From contig QKFD01000076.1 in assembly GCA_003251535.1 (NCBI GenBank), positions 1 to 64,000 of the forward strand: a stretch of DNA of 64,000 nt, given 5' to 3'. The translations under genes were made by a program, and so were the position numbers. Source of the DNA: Chromatiales bacterium (lineage in GTDB: Bacteria; Pseudomonadota; Gammaproteobacteria; Thiohalomonadales; Thiohalomonadaceae). The notes beneath the pieces are model-generated. The model was given only the letters and a program-made list of their open reading frames with translations, did not search any database and had not been told where the DNA came from. This document shows, piece by piece, positions 1 through 8,762 of the stretch; positions within the stretch are counted from its first letter, which is position 1; each line of letters begins with the position of its first letter.

Positions 1-160
1 CAGGACACCCTTCCGGGTGGCAGGACACCCTTCCGGGTGGCAGGACACCCTTCCGGGTGGCAGGACACCCTTCCGGGTGGCAGGACACCCTTCCGGGTGG
101 CAGGACACCCTTCCGGGTGGCAGGACACCCTTCCGGGTGGCAGGACACCCGGAAGGGTGG
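1..160. repeat. 20-bp tandem repeat array
   Basis: Seven perfect copies of CAGGACACCCTTCCGGGTGG fill positions 1-140. An eighth copy at 141-160 has its central TTCC replaced by GGAA, so the ACCC/GGGT arms are kept and the centre is flipped. Each unit is a short inverted repeat with a four-base centre. The array starts at the window edge, so its true length is unknown. There are no spacers, so it is not a CRISPR array. An open frame crosses it only because three copies make 60 bp. Confidence 0.95.
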
Positions 161-567
161 GGTCGGAACAACATATATGCAGTGGCTGTCCTGCTGAGCG
201 CCGGAGCGGCTGAGCGCCGCCACTGAGCCGCGCGGTCCAGGGGAGATGGCGAGTCCTTAGGCCACCCCATGGAGATGGCCGGCGGCATGGTTACTGCCAG
301 AACACGCTTGGGCCCAGCAGAGCGTTACCCTTATTTACTCCTCCAACTGCCCCTGACGCCCTATACTGTATAAATTCCTATCTATTAGGCGCCGATGCGA
401 GACCCTGATCCCCCCGATAGATAGGGGGCGCTTTGGGGTCGCTTCATTACTTCACCTCCCGGTAATTCGGTTTTCATAATCCAGTTACAGAATCCGCGGC
501 TGCCAAACCCCCTGAAGGCGTAGGGCCCATGGGGGACCCACTAGAATAAATTTGGAGCCGGGATCCC
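161..567. other. Intergenic leader with hairpin
   Basis: No gene is supported here. An AT-rich patch at about 360-390 precedes an imperfect inverted repeat at about 398-442. Its inner stem is a C-run at 411-415 and a G-run at 424-428 around an 8-nt loop. This could be a leader structure or a terminator for something to the left. It lacks a T-tract. A ribosome-binding GGAG lies just before the ATG at 568. Confidence 0.4.
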
Positions 568-3500
568 ATGTCGCTACCCTTTTCGCGTCACGCTGTTGCC
601 AGCGCCCTCATGGCGGCGCTGTTGCCCGCTGTGGGGCACGCCGCCCCGACCGAGCTGTTTATCTCCGAATATGTGGAGGGGAGCAGCAACAATAAGGCCG
701 TCGAGATTTATAACGGCACAGGTGCCAGCGTCGATCTCAGCACCTACACGCTGCAATACTTCTTCAATGGCTCTACCTCTGCCGGCAACACCATCACCTT
801 GAGCGGTGCCCTGGCCGATGGCGCCACCTATGTGGTGGCGGATGACTCCGCCGACAGCGCTATCCTGGCGGTGGCCAATCTGGCCGACCCCGGCTCCTGG
901 TTCAACGGCGATGACGCTGTGGTGCTAAGCCATAGTGGCACAGTGGTGGATAGTATCGGTCAGGTCGGTTTTGATCCTGGTTCGGAGTGGGGTACTGGCG
1001 ATGTGAGTACCGCCAATAACACCATCCGTCGCCAGGCCAGTGTCTGTGCCGGTGACACCAATAGCAGCGACGCCTACGACCCCAGTGGCGAGTGGGACGG
1101 TTACGTCAGCGATACCTTTGACGGCCTAGGCAGCCACACCGTCTCCTGCGGGGCACCGGTGGACCTGCCCCCTAGCGTCTCCACCACCACGCCGCTCGAT
1201 GGTGCCACTGGCGTCGCTGCCAGCAGTAACGTGACCGTCAACTTCAGCGAGACAGTGGATGCCGCTGCCGATGCGGTGACCATCGACTGCCCCAGCGGCA
1301 GCGCCATCAGCGCCAGCGGTCTGCCGGCCAGTGGGGTCAGCAGCGTTGCCTTGGATCCGAGCGCAGATCTGCCGGCCGGTGAGGTCTGCCAGGTGACGGT
1401 CCACGCCAGCCTGGTGACCGATCTCGACGGCAGCAGCGACACCATGGTTGCCGACTACAGCTTCTCCTTCACGGTCGATAGCGGCCTGCCCACTGCCATC
1501 CACACCATCCAGGGGAGCGGTAGTGCTAGCCCGCTGGCGGGCGAGGTACACACCATTGAGGGGATTGTGGTTGGGGTGTTCCAGGGGGCGAGCCCGCAGC
1601 TCAACGGCTTCTACGTGCAGGAGGAGGACGCCGACGCCGACGCCGATGTCACCACCTCGGAAGGGATCTTTGTCTACCGCGGCAGCGGTACGGTGAGTGT
1701 TGGCGACAAGGTGAGCATCACCGGGACGGTGAAGGAGTACTACGACTTCACTGAGCTGGATGCCGCCAGCAACGCCATCTCCATCCTCTCCCACGACAAT
1801 CCGCTGCCCACCGCTGCCAGTATCTCTCTGCCGCTGGCCGACTCCAGCCACTGGGAGTATTACGAAGGGATGCGGGTCACCTTCCCCGGCAAGCTGGTGG
1901 TCACTGAGAACTATCAGCTGGGCCGTTACGGTGAGGTGGTGCTGGCCGGTGGTAGCCCGGAGTATCAGTTCACCCACGCCAATCTGCCGAGCGTAGCCGG
2001 TTATAACGACCACCTGGAGGCGTTGGCGCGCAACACCGTCATTCTGGATGACGCCCTCACCTCGCAGAACCCGGATCCCATCATCCACGGTCGGGGCGGT
2101 AACCCGCTCAGCGCCAGCAACACCCTGCGGGGTGGTGACTCGGTTACCGGTCTCACCGCGGTGCTCTACTACAGCTACGGCGACTATCTGTTAGAGCCGC
2201 TGGGCCCGGTCAATTTCCAGGCCGATAACCCGCGGCCAGCGGCACCGGAGGCGGTGGGTGGCGCGGTGAAGGTGGCCAGCTTTAACGTGCTCAACTACTT
2301 CAACACCTTCGGCACCGGTGCCTGCACGGGCGGCGTTGGGGGGGCGGCGATGGACTGCCGTGGCGCAGAGGACACCACCGAGTTCGACCGCCAGTGGCAG
2401 AAGACGGTGGATGCCATCGTCCAGATGGATGCCGATGTGGTGGGTCTGATGGAGATGGAGAATGACGGCTATGGTGCCGACAGTGCCATCCAGGACCTGG
2501 TGACCAAACTCAACAGCGTGATGGGGGCCGGCACCTACGCCTTCATCAACCCGGATCCGGCGCTCGGAACCAACATCCTCGGCAGCGATGCCATCAAGGT
2601 TGGACTGCTCTACAAGCCGGCCACGGTGACACTGCTGACCAATGGCACCCACTCCAGCAGCGATGCCATCTTCGACCGCCCGCCGTTGGTCCAGACCTTC
2701 ACCCATACCGCCACCGGCGATAACTTCACCGTGGCCGTCAACCACTTCAAGTCCAAGGGGAGCTGCCCCTCGGCGCCCGATGCCAACGCCGATGCCGGTG
2801 ATGGGCAGTCCTGCTGGAGCCCCAAGCGGGTGCAGCAGGCCAGCGCCCTGTTGACCCTGCTCCAGGGGATCAGCGACGACTCGGATATCCTCATCATCGG
2901 TGACCTCAACTCCTACGCCAAAGAGGACCCGGTGACCACCCTCATCGGCGGCGGCTACACCGATCTCATCGGCGGCGGCAGCCACTACTCCTACGTCTTT
3001 GACGGCCAGCGCGGTTACCTCGACCACGCCCTGGCCAGCGCGGCGCTCGCGGCCAAGGTGGCCGGAGTGACCCACTGGCACATCAATACCGATGAGCCTT
3101 CGGTGCTCGACTACAACACCAACTACAAGAGCGCTGGCCAGATCACCTCCCTCTATGAGTCGAGCCGCTACCGCGCCTCGGATCATGACCCGGTGGTGGT
3201 GGGACTCAACCTCGCCGCGGCGGTGGCGAGTTATACCCTCGATATCAACCTGATCGGCGACGGCAGCGGTAGCGTCAGCAGCAACCCCGGCCTCGACTGC
3301 GGCCTCGATTGCAGCGAGAGCTACACCGCTGGCAGTAGCGTTGACCTCACCGCCACGGCGGCCACCGGCTCCACCTTTGTAGGCTGGGGCGATGATTGTA
3401 GTGGTAGCAGCAATCCCCTGACCGTCACGCTGAACAGCGACCTCAGCTGCACCGCCGAGTTCATCGCCGATGCCGATGGTGATGGTATCCCCGATAGCGT

Positions 3501-4194
3501 AGAGGGGAGCGGCGACAGCGATGGCGATGGCACCCCCGACATGGCCGACACCGACTCCGATGATGATGGTGTGCCGGATGCGGAGGAGGGGAGTGGCGAT
3601 AGCGATGGCGACGGCCTGGCCGACTTCCGCGATGAGGACGATGACAACGATAGCGTTACTACCTTCATTGAGCAGCAGGTGACTGGCGGTGACGGCAACG
3701 GCGATGGCATCCAGGATCGCCTCCAGCCCCATGTCGCCTCACTCCCCAGCGCCACCGGCCCTTATGCCACCTTGGTGGGTCCGAGCGGTAGCCGCTTCGC
3801 CGCGGTGGTGGCGCTGGCGGCCCCCGCTGATGCCGGCGTCAGCTTCCCCTATGGTCGCTTCAGTGCCCAGGTGACCGGCATGGGTAGCGGCGCCGGGCTG
3901 GAGTTGAGTGTCATCGTTCCTGACCTGGCAGAGGCGAGCGGTTACCGTGAACACCACAACGTCACCGGTAACTACGATGACCGCGCTGCCAACCTCAGCC
4001 GTACGGGCGGCCTGTTGCGCTACACCGTCAGTGCCAGCGATGGTAGCGACTACGACCAAGACGGCAGCAGCAACGGTAGCTACGCCACCCTCGGTGGCCC
4101 GGTGACCGGCGCCGTCGCCGTGCCGCTGCTCGGTCCTTGGGGCCTGCTCGCCACCGCTGGCTTGTTAGCCGGGTTGGCACGTCGCCGTCGCTAG
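568..4194 (+). CDS. ExeM/NucH-like extracellular endonuclease
   Basis: A secreted multidomain nuclease of 1208 aa. In order it has: a signal peptide (about 1-25); a lamin-tail domain (about 26-190); a Big_5-type Ig-like domain (about 200-305); an OB-like region typical of ExeM/NucH proteins; and an endonuclease/exonuclease/phosphatase domain (about 565-890). That domain shows ASFNVLNYF, GLMEMENDG, VNHFKSKGS, IIGDLNSY and SDHDPVVVGL, the expected metal and catalytic motifs. Then come an InlB-type repeat ending near 965, Asp/Gly-rich calcium-type repeats, a choice-of-anchor U-like domain and a C-terminal VPLLGPWGLL helix followed by RRRR, like an IPTL-CTERM sorting tail. Family knowledge suggests extracellular or surface DNA degradation for nutrient use or biofilm turnover. 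Surface anchoring is inferred from the tail. GGAG precedes the ATG. Confidence 0.88.
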   Translation: MSLPFSRHAVASALMAALLPAVGHAAPTELFISEYVEGSSNNKAVEIYNGTGASVDLSTYTLQYFFNGSTSAGNTITLSGALADGATYVVADDSADSAILAVANLADPGSWFNGDDAVVLSHSGTVVDSIGQVGFDPGSEWGTGDVSTANNTIRRQASVCAGDTNSSDAYDPSGEWDGYVSDTFDGLGSHTVSCGAPVDLPPSVSTTTPLDGATGVAASSNVTVNFSETVDAAADAVTIDCPSGSAISASGLPASGVSSVALDPSADLPAGEVCQVTVHASLVTDLDGSSDTMVADYSFSFTVDSGLPTAIHTIQGSGSASPLAGEVHTIEGIVVGVFQGASPQLNGFYVQEEDADADADVTTSEGIFVYRGSGTVSVGDKVSITGTVKEYYDFTELDAASNAISILSHDNPLPTAASISLPLADSSHWEYYEGMRVTFPGKLVVTENYQLGRYGEVVLAGGSPEYQFTHANLPSVAGYNDHLEALARNTVILDDALTSQNPDPIIHGRGGNPLSASNTLRGGDSVTGLTAVLYYSYGDYLLEPLGPVNFQADNPRPAAPEAVGGAVKVASFNVLNYFNTFGTGACTGGVGGAAMDCRGAEDTTEFDRQWQKTVDAIVQMDADVVGLMEMENDGYGADSAIQDLVTKLNSVMGAGTYAFINPDPALGTNILGSDAIKVGLLYKPATVTLLTNGTHSSSDAIFDRPPLVQTFTHTATGDNFTVAVNHFKSKGSCPSAPDANADAGDGQSCWSPKRVQQASALLTLLQGISDDSDILIIGDLNSYAKEDPVTTLIGGGYTDLIGGGSHYSYVFDGQRGYLDHALASAALAAKVAGVTHWHINTDEPSVLDYNTNYKSAGQITSLYESSRYRASDHDPVVVGLNLAAAVASYTLDINLIGDGSGSVSSNPGLDCGLDCSESYTAGSSVDLTATAATGSTFVGWGDDCSGSSNPLTVTLNSDLSCTAEFIADADGDGIPDSVEGSGDSDGDGTPDMADTDSDDDGVPDAEEGSGDSDGDGLADFRDEDDDNDSVTTFIEQQVTGGDGNGDGIQDRLQPHVASLPSATGPYATLVGPSGSRFAAVVALAAPADAGVSFPYGRFSAQVTGMGSGAGLELSVIVPDLAEASGYREHHNVTGNYDDRAANLSRTGGLLRYTVSASDGSDYDQDGSSNGSYATLGGPVTGAVAVPLLGPWGLLATAGLLAGLARRRR

Positions 4195-4224
4195 TCAAAC
4201 CCTAGCGGTCTGGTCGTAAGGGAG

Positions 4225-4245
4225 GGCCCCGCCTATGGCGGGGCC
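4225..4245 (+). terminator. Stem-loop after the nuclease gene
   Basis: GGCCCCGCC, loop TAT, GGCGGGGCC form a perfect 9-bp stem 31 bp after the nuclease stop. The following T-tract is poor (TTCGCCGTTT), so it is a probable but not ideal intrinsic terminator. Confidence 0.55.
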
Positions 4246-4373
4246 TTCGCCGTTTGGGGGCGCGTCTCTTTGCGGGGGGAGTGGTGGGGCGCGGTGAATT
4301 ATCAGATGAGGTGGACGGCCGGCGGTGGCTTGGGTCAATCTGTGTCCCGTCGATAGACAGGAAGAGATGTCCG

Positions 4374-4721
4374 ATGAGTGAAGCCGTGATCACCCTATTT
4401 CGCCCCACCGGTCCCCATGAGCTGGAGTTGGTGGCTGCGAGTGGTTACCGGCGCTGGCCGCCGCGTTTGCCGGAGCAGCCTATCTTCTATCCGGTGACCA
4501 ATCTTGACTACGCCACCCAGATTGCCCAGGAGTGGAACGTGCGCCAGAGTGGGGCGGGTTTCGTCACCCGTTTTCAGGTGCGGCGTGCCTTTATGGAGCG
4601 TTATGCAGTACAGCAGGTGGGTGGGGCACTCCACACCGAGTGGTGGGTTCCGGCGGAGGATCTAGAGGCGCTGAACGACAATATTGTCGGCCTGATTGAG
4701 GTGATTGCCCGTTTCCCTTGA
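4374..4721 (+). CDS. ADP-ribosylation/crystallin J1-type small protein
   Basis: A 115-aa cytoplasmic protein without signal or membrane segment. The pattern near the N-terminus (LFRPTGPHELELV, then PPRLPEQPIFYPV and YATQIAQEWN) matches a small conserved family usually labelled ADP-ribosylation/crystallin J1. That label is inherited annotation and no activity can be read from the sequence. I chose the ATG at 4374 because AGGAAGAG lies upstream and similarity to the family begins there. An in-frame start at 4254 would add unrelated residues. It stands alone between two hairpins. Confidence 0.65.
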   Translation: MSEAVITLFRPTGPHELELVAASGYRRWPPRLPEQPIFYPVTNLDYATQIAQEWNVRQSGAGFVTRFQVRRAFMERYAVQQVGGALHTEWWVPAEDLEALNDNIVGLIEVIARFP

Positions 4722-4729
4722 GGGAGGGG

Positions 4730-4753
4730 GGCGCTCCGCTGGGGCGGAGCGCC
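4730..4753. terminator. GC-rich stem-loop between convergent genes
   Basis: GGCGCTCCG and CGGAGCGCC form a 9-bp stem around a 6-nt loop, directly after the stop at 4721 and before the leftward small acidic frame. It has no T-tract on either side, so it is only a possible terminator. Confidence 0.4.
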
Positions 4754-4764
4754 GCGGAGGCGGG

Positions 4765-4950
4765 CTACTCCTCGTCAGACTCCTCCTCAAAATCCTCGTC
4801 ATCGAGGGCATCGCCATATTCGCCCTCTTCCTCGTCCCACTCCTCCTCTTCCCACTCCTCCTCCTCCGGGAGGTATTCGCCAATCTCGTCGTCGTCTATC
4901 TCCATCACTGCGGCCTGGTGGACCGGACCCGATGCCGGCGCCGCCATCAT
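4765..4950 (-). CDS. Possible small acidic protein
   Basis: An open frame of 61 codons from the ATG at 4950, extendable to a TTG at 5019. The C-terminal 45 residues are almost all Glu and Asp with a few Trp and Tyr. There is no clear ribosome-binding site and I recognise no family. The opposite strand reads as poly-Ser or poly-Leu, so low-complexity DNA alone could keep this frame open. It could be a real polyacidic protein or a chance frame. Confidence 0.3.
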   Translation of the reverse strand: MMAAPASGPVHQAAVMEIDDDEIGEYLPEEEEWEEEEWDEEEGEYGDALDDEDFEEESDEE

Positions 4951-5174
4951 AGACGAGTGGCCCAGGTGCGGCACCTCCCTTTGTTCTTGGTGTGGTATGG
5001 GGGCGGCTGTCGGTTGCAAGCAGCGCCGCGCTCTACGGATTTAGACCCCTTATGCACTGAGCGCCACTGGAGAGGGTTCCTCTCGCGGTGCGCTCGGTAG
5101 ATATAACCCTGACCGGGTGACGTTCAAGGCGCCCACGCTTGCCATAGAACCGCCGGTGTGAAGGGCGGCGTGGC

Positions 5175-5585
5175 TCAGCGCCGAACACCCAAGAAGCCCA
5201 CTGGGTAGCCGGCCGCCTTCAGCACGCGTGTGGCCTGAGAATTGAGGAGTGCCAAAGTGAGGAGGTTAATATAGGGCATGACCAGTAGGATATAGATGAA
5301 AATCTGGACAAAGATAGAGTAGCGAAGACCCGATGTTAAAAAATAGGTCCCCACGATGGCGAGGATGATCGATGGAATTATGATCAGATTGGCAATGGCG
5401 AGGAGGGCCGATGGAATCATGATCAGGTTGGCAATAGCGCCAAGCATCATATAAAGCGAGAATATTAATAATTGGATGGCGATGGCGTAGATCACTAGCC
5501 TTTGTCCGGTGATCACCCGTTCAATGCGGGGGGGCGCTGTGTCCGTTGGGGCGGTGGGTGGGGTCATCTTGTGAATCTCCTCCAT
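5175..5585 (-). CDS. Small polytopic membrane protein with internal duplication
   Basis: 136 aa, with an N-terminal soluble stretch rich in Pro and Thr and then about four hydrophobic segments. The C-terminus (LLNSQATRVLKAAGYPVGFLG) resembles the end of many uncharacterised bacterial membrane proteins that finish in an Asn-x-x-Ala-Thr-x-Leu-Lys motif. A 39-bp tandem duplication at 5356-5433 adds 13 residues in frame to a hydrophobic segment (IANLIMIPSALLA then IANLIIIPSIILA). It is a lone gene and its function is unknown. Confidence 0.7.
   Translation of the reverse strand: MEEIHKMTPPTAPTDTAPPRIERVITGQRLVIYAIAIQLLIFSLYMMLGAIANLIMIPSALLAIANLIIIPSIILAIVGTYFLTSGLRYSIFVQIFIYILLVMPYINLLTLALLNSQATRVLKAAGYPVGFLGVRR
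5356..5433 (-). repeat. 39-bp in-frame tandem duplication
   Basis: Two adjacent 39-bp units (5356-5394 and 5395-5433) differ at only a few bases. The duplication adds 13 residues to a transmembrane segment of the membrane protein at 5175-5585. The close similarity suggests it is recent. Confidence 0.85.
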
Positions 5586-6166
5586 GGATGGATCATGTGT
5601 TGGGGCAGCGCCTCTGGCTTCTGTTATGAGGCCGCCAAGGGGACGCTATGCGCGCGAATGATGAGATAAATAGAGCCCTTTAGGGGCGTGATGTTGTGGC
5701 TTGATGGCATCTTGGCCGCTGAGTATATGAACGTCAATCCTGTCAACTCTGCCAGGTTTTCAAGACCCTCCCTGCCTCTTCCCGTTTTTCCTTGTTACTT
5801 TGAGCCCTCCTTCTTTCGTATCGGAGTAGTCGTCTCCTCTGCGCATGGGGTCGGCGTGGTGTATGCGGGCTTGGGGGGGGATCTGAAGGGCACTGCTTTT
5901 GGGCGGTATGCGGAGGCGGGGGTATAGCGATCTCTATGAGCGCCCGCTCAGTGGTGGGGTATGGGGAGGGCGCTGCGGGTGCGGGTAGCGCTGCGCCCTG
6001 CAACGGGGAGATAGCTAGAGCTTGATTGAGCGATACCCAGCGGGGCGGCGCAGCTCAGTGGTGAACTGCGCCGTGGTCCGGGTGGTTGGCCAGCCGATGC
6101 GCTGTGGCCAGTGATGCTATGGCCGACCGGTGACGCTGCCGCTTGGGTGCGGCTTGAGGCGTCTGC
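5586..6166. other. Intergenic, no gene seen
   Basis: About 580 bp without a convincing gene. The open frames on both strands are short, lack ribosome-binding sites and have unusual composition. I see no RNA gene. The base composition is more uneven than in the coding DNA around it, with T-rich patches near 5760-5830. Confidence 0.4.
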
Positions 6167-6565
6167 TCAGGGGCGTAGCAAGGCGCAGGGGGCGGCGAGA
6201 TAGCCCGGTTGGCTGCGGCTTGGATCCAGATAGAGTTGGAAGCTGCCGGCGTTGGGGTGGGTCAGCTGATAGGTTCCACTCGGTAGCGTCGGGTCGCCGC
6301 TGAAGAGCACCTGGAAGCAGTCGATGCTGCCGTTGGGCAGTTCGCCATCGAGGGCGACGAGGCGCAGGGTGGTGAGGGGGCTGCCACTGTTTTGGGCAGA
6401 AAACTCTTGGCCGATATAGGCCGCGAAGTTACTGCGACTGAGATCGTTGGCGAGCGAGGGGAGCTGGCCCCCCTTGCCATTCGACTTGGCCAGGGCCGGC
6501 AGTGCCAGTGTGGCAGCTAGGCCAGTGCCAAGTTTGAGTAGGGTGCGGCGCTTGGGATTGAACAT
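6167..6565 (-). CDS. Tat-signal DUF6916-like exported protein
   Basis: 132 aa. The N-terminus (KRRTLLKLGTGLAATLALPALA) is a twin-arginine signal followed by a cleavage-type sequence, so export of a folded protein is expected. The mature part has the DUF6916 pattern: FAAYIGQEF, then FQVLFSGDPTLPSGTYQLTH, then a Tyr/Leu-rich strand. DUF6916 has no known function. It is the last leftward gene after the 2313-aa protein, the collar genes and a second DUF6916-like gene. The 198-bp gap to that gene leaves cotranscription uncertain. Confidence 0.7.
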   Translation of the reverse strand: MFNPKRRTLLKLGTGLAATLALPALAKSNGKGGQLPSLANDLSRSNFAAYIGQEFSAQNSGSPLTTLRLVALDGELPNGSIDCFQVLFSGDPTLPSGTYQLTHPNAGSFQLYLDPSRSQPGYLAAPCALLRP

Positions 6566-6763
6566 AGGTGCGGATGCCTGGTTTCGTTAGGGCCGCCCGG
6601 TCCCCGCACGCTCCTTCACGGACACCGAGATTCCCTGGTGGCAGGCGGCTGGCGTCATGTGGTCGCGGCGGCCATGTCCGCGGTTTGGGTTCAGCTGGTG
6701 CTTGATTCTCCCCTGGATGGACAGAGGGCGCGAGAGATCCTCGCACCCTCTGCCCGCCGGTCT

Positions 6764-7180
6764 CTAGCGATGAGGGGCGAGGGCGGGATCGAACCCCTTC
6801 AGCAGGCTGAAGCGGGCAACGAAGTAGCGCCCCTTGCTGTCCTCGCCGTCCGGCTCCAAAAAGAGCCGCCAACGGCTACCGTCCTCATGCTCCAGGGTGT
6901 AGATGGTCTTGTGCAACGCACTCTCGCGTTGGGCGCGCAAGCGTACCACAAACTGCTCCAGTTGCTGATTCGATCCCTCATCCGTGACGGCCATCAACTC
7001 CACCCGCTCGGTCCATCGAGCCCCTTGTAACCCCTCGGCGCCGTAGATCAGGAAGGTCTGACCCACCCGTGCCCGGAAGGTGTCGAGGGAGTAGGCCGGG
7101 TCCGTTGCCGCCGACTCTGCCGCCAGGGCCAGGGGGAGCCAGAGCAGTAGCGATAGCAGCAGATGACGCCAGCGTCCCAT
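6764..7180 (-). CDS. Exported DUF6916-like protein
   Basis: 138 aa starting with a Sec-type signal (RWRHLLLSLLLWLPLALAAES), so probably periplasmic or secreted. The mature protein keeps a DUF6916-like layout: FRARVGQTFLIYG, a central FVVRLRAQ strand, YTLEHEDGSRWRLFLEP and a C-terminal aromatic strand. The ATG at 7180 overlaps the stop of the upstream collar gene (TAATG), which implies translational coupling and sets the start. A longer in-frame start at 7219 would lie inside the upstream gene. The role is unknown; coupling ties it to the collar proteins. Confidence 0.72.
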   Translation of the reverse strand: MGRWRHLLLSLLLWLPLALAAESAATDPAYSLDTFRARVGQTFLIYGAEGLQGARWTERVELMAVTDEGSNQQLEQFVVRLRAQRESALHKTIYTLEHEDGSRWRLFLEPDGEDSKGRYFVARFSLLKGFDPALAPHR

Positions 7181-7701
7181 TAGGTGCGCGGCGGGAAGAC
7201 GCCCTGGAGGGCGATACAAAAATAGAGGGTCAGGTAGGGCATCATGTTGTTGTGTGCCACATCTGCCCCCGCGTCGGACAACGCCTGGGGTGACATGCTG
7301 ACATTGGTACTGCTCTGGTAGAGCGCACCGTTGGCCGACAGGGCCAGCGAGGCGTTGGAACTCACCACATTGGTGTCACCTAAATCCAGCGTGTTGACTA
7401 CCAGTTGGTGGGTGTGGGCTGGCATCTCGCTCTCTAGCAGTGTGACGGTCTCACTGCCGCCACTCTCACCCAGGTCGTAGAGCGATAGACCCGGTCCGTG
7501 GCCCGGTTGCAACGGTGAACGGCCCTGGAGGTCAGGCAGGGCAAAATTGGTTTTGCCATTGCCACCATAGGTGGTGCCGAGCAGAGAGAAGAGGGCGGTG
7601 TTCTGGCTCAAGGGCATCAACTGACCATCGCACCAAGCCCACCCTTTGGGGGCAAAATTGAAGGGAAAGATACGGATCTCTGCGACAAAGGGATCGGCCA
7701 T
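7180..7701 (-). CDS. Tail-collar (MdpB-like) protein 3
   Basis: 173 aa of the phage tail collar/microcystin-dependent protein family. It opens with the typical FVAEIRIFPFNFAPKGWAWC and LSQNTALFSLLGTTYGGNG, then FALPDLQGRSPLQPG, an AHTH motif in the middle and a C-terminal YLTLYFCIALQGVFP. No signal peptide is visible, as is usual in this family. It is the third of three tandem paralogues and its stop overlaps the start of the DUF6916-like gene. Its middle section is the most divergent of the three. Confidence 0.88.
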   Translation of the reverse strand: MADPFVAEIRIFPFNFAPKGWAWCDGQLMPLSQNTALFSLLGTTYGGNGKTNFALPDLQGRSPLQPGHGPGLSLYDLGESGGSETVTLLESEMPAHTHQLVVNTLDLGDTNVVSSNASLALSANGALYQSSTNVSMSPQALSDAGADVAHNNMMPYLTLYFCIALQGVFPPRT

Positions 7702-7712
7702 GATCGGGTTCC

Positions 7713-8216
7713 TCAGGTGGGCGACGGGAAGATGCCGTACAGCGAGATGATGAAGTTCAGGCAGAGGAAGGGCTGTAGATTGTTGTGTGACTGATTCCCA
7801 CCGGTAGAGGTGATGGCTTGGATATTCATGATCCCCATACCCACATCGTTGATGTACGGGGTGATGTTGAATGAGTTGGCCAGGAGGGCATTCTCCGGGC
7901 TGATCTCATTGCCATTGGTCCCCGAGGCCAGCAGGGTATGGTTGTGATTGGGGAGCTGGCTATTGAGTAGCGTGACCGACTCGGCGCCTCCCCTCTCCGC
8001 CAACACCATGCCATTGCCCTGATGAGTCGGTAGCCGGCCCCGCATGTCGGGCAGGCCGAAGGTGCTCTGCCCATCCCCGCCGTAGGTGGTGCCGATGAGT
8101 TGGAATAGGGTCTCGTATTCTGAAATGGGTAGCAGCTGGCCGTGGCATAGCATCCAGCCGGCCGGGGCAAAGTTGCCAGCGAAAATGCGGATCTCCCCAA
8201 CATAAGGCATTGCCAT
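7713..8216 (-). CDS. Tail-collar (MdpB-like) protein 2
   Basis: 167 aa, same family as its neighbours: YVGEIRIFAGNFAPAGWMLC, then LIGTTYGGDGQSTFGLPDMR, NHNHTLLA and a C-terminal FLCLNFIISLYGIFPSPT. The first and last 50 residues are conserved and the centre varies, as expected for a trimer-forming collar fold with a variable exposed face. Gaps to neighbours are 11-12 bp, so it is in one transcript. No other phage structural gene is present. Confidence 0.88.
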   Translation of the reverse strand: MAMPYVGEIRIFAGNFAPAGWMLCHGQLLPISEYETLFQLIGTTYGGDGQSTFGLPDMRGRLPTHQGNGMVLAERGGAESVTLLNSQLPNHNHTLLASGTNGNEISPENALLANSFNITPYINDVGMGIMNIQAITSTGGNQSHNNLQPFLCLNFIISLYGIFPSPT

Positions 8217-8228
8217 CTCTGTGCTCTC

Positions 8229-8729
8229 CTAGGTCGGACTCGGGAAGATGCCCTGGAGGGCGATGCAGAAATTCAGCGTGAGGAAGGGCTGCATATTCTG
8301 GTGTGCCTGATTGCCCCCCGTGTTGGCAATGGAGGTACTGCGCATAGCGACCGGCGTGCCGGTGGCGTGGTAGACGTTATTGCCCCCTCCAAGATAGTTA
8401 TTGGTGGGGTTGGCGCTGCCGCCGGAGGCGTTGGAGGAGGCGTGCAGGGTGTGGCTATGGGATGGCATCTCCATGTTGGAGAGGGTGTGGCTGCTGGCCC
8501 CACCCCGCTCTCCTAAGGAGTGGGAATTACCCACGTGCATGGGGGTCCGGGCCCGGAGATCGGGGAGTGCAAAAGTGACCTGACCATTGCCGCCATAGGT
8601 GGTGCCCAGGAGCGAGAAGAGCCCCTGGTTCTGGTTAATGGGCAGCAGCTGCCCATCGCATAGTGCCCATCCTTTAGGGGCGAAGTTGAAGCTCATTATC
8701 CTAAGCTCCGACAAAAACGGTTCAGCCAT
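8229..8729 (-). CDS. Tail-collar (MdpB-like) protein 1
   Basis: 166 aa with the family hallmarks FLSELRIMSFNFAPKGWALC, FSLLGTTYGGNGQVTFALPD, PSHSHTLHA and FLTLNFCIALQGIFPSPT. It is the first of the three collar genes and starts 33 bp after the stop of the 2313-aa surface protein, so the two are probably cotranscribed. The three copies most likely arose by duplication. Such proteins are found in many bacteria outside prophages, but their role is not established. Confidence 0.88.
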   Translation of the reverse strand: MAEPFLSELRIMSFNFAPKGWALCDGQLLPINQNQGLFSLLGTTYGGNGQVTFALPDLRARTPMHVGNSHSLGERGGASSHTLSNMEMPSHSHTLHASSNASGGSANPTNNYLGGGNNVYHATGTPVAMRSTSIANTGGNQAHQNMQPFLTLNFCIALQGIFPSPT

Positions 8730-8762
8730 GTTTACCTCTCCGATCGGTTGTTGTTGTTGCGT

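Noticed and set aside
1-160. CRISPR array
   Set aside because: The 20-bp repeats are directly adjacent with no spacers and no cas genes are in the window.
2191-3732. Leftward open frame of 513 codons opposite the ExeM-like gene
   Set aside because: It mirrors the codon bias of the nuclease gene and shows no domain. The rightward frame has a signal peptide and clear nuclease motifs.
7180-8729. Prophage tail region
   Set aside because: Tail-collar domains alone suggest phage, but there is no capsid, terminase, integrase or lysis gene, and MdpB-type proteins are common outside phages.
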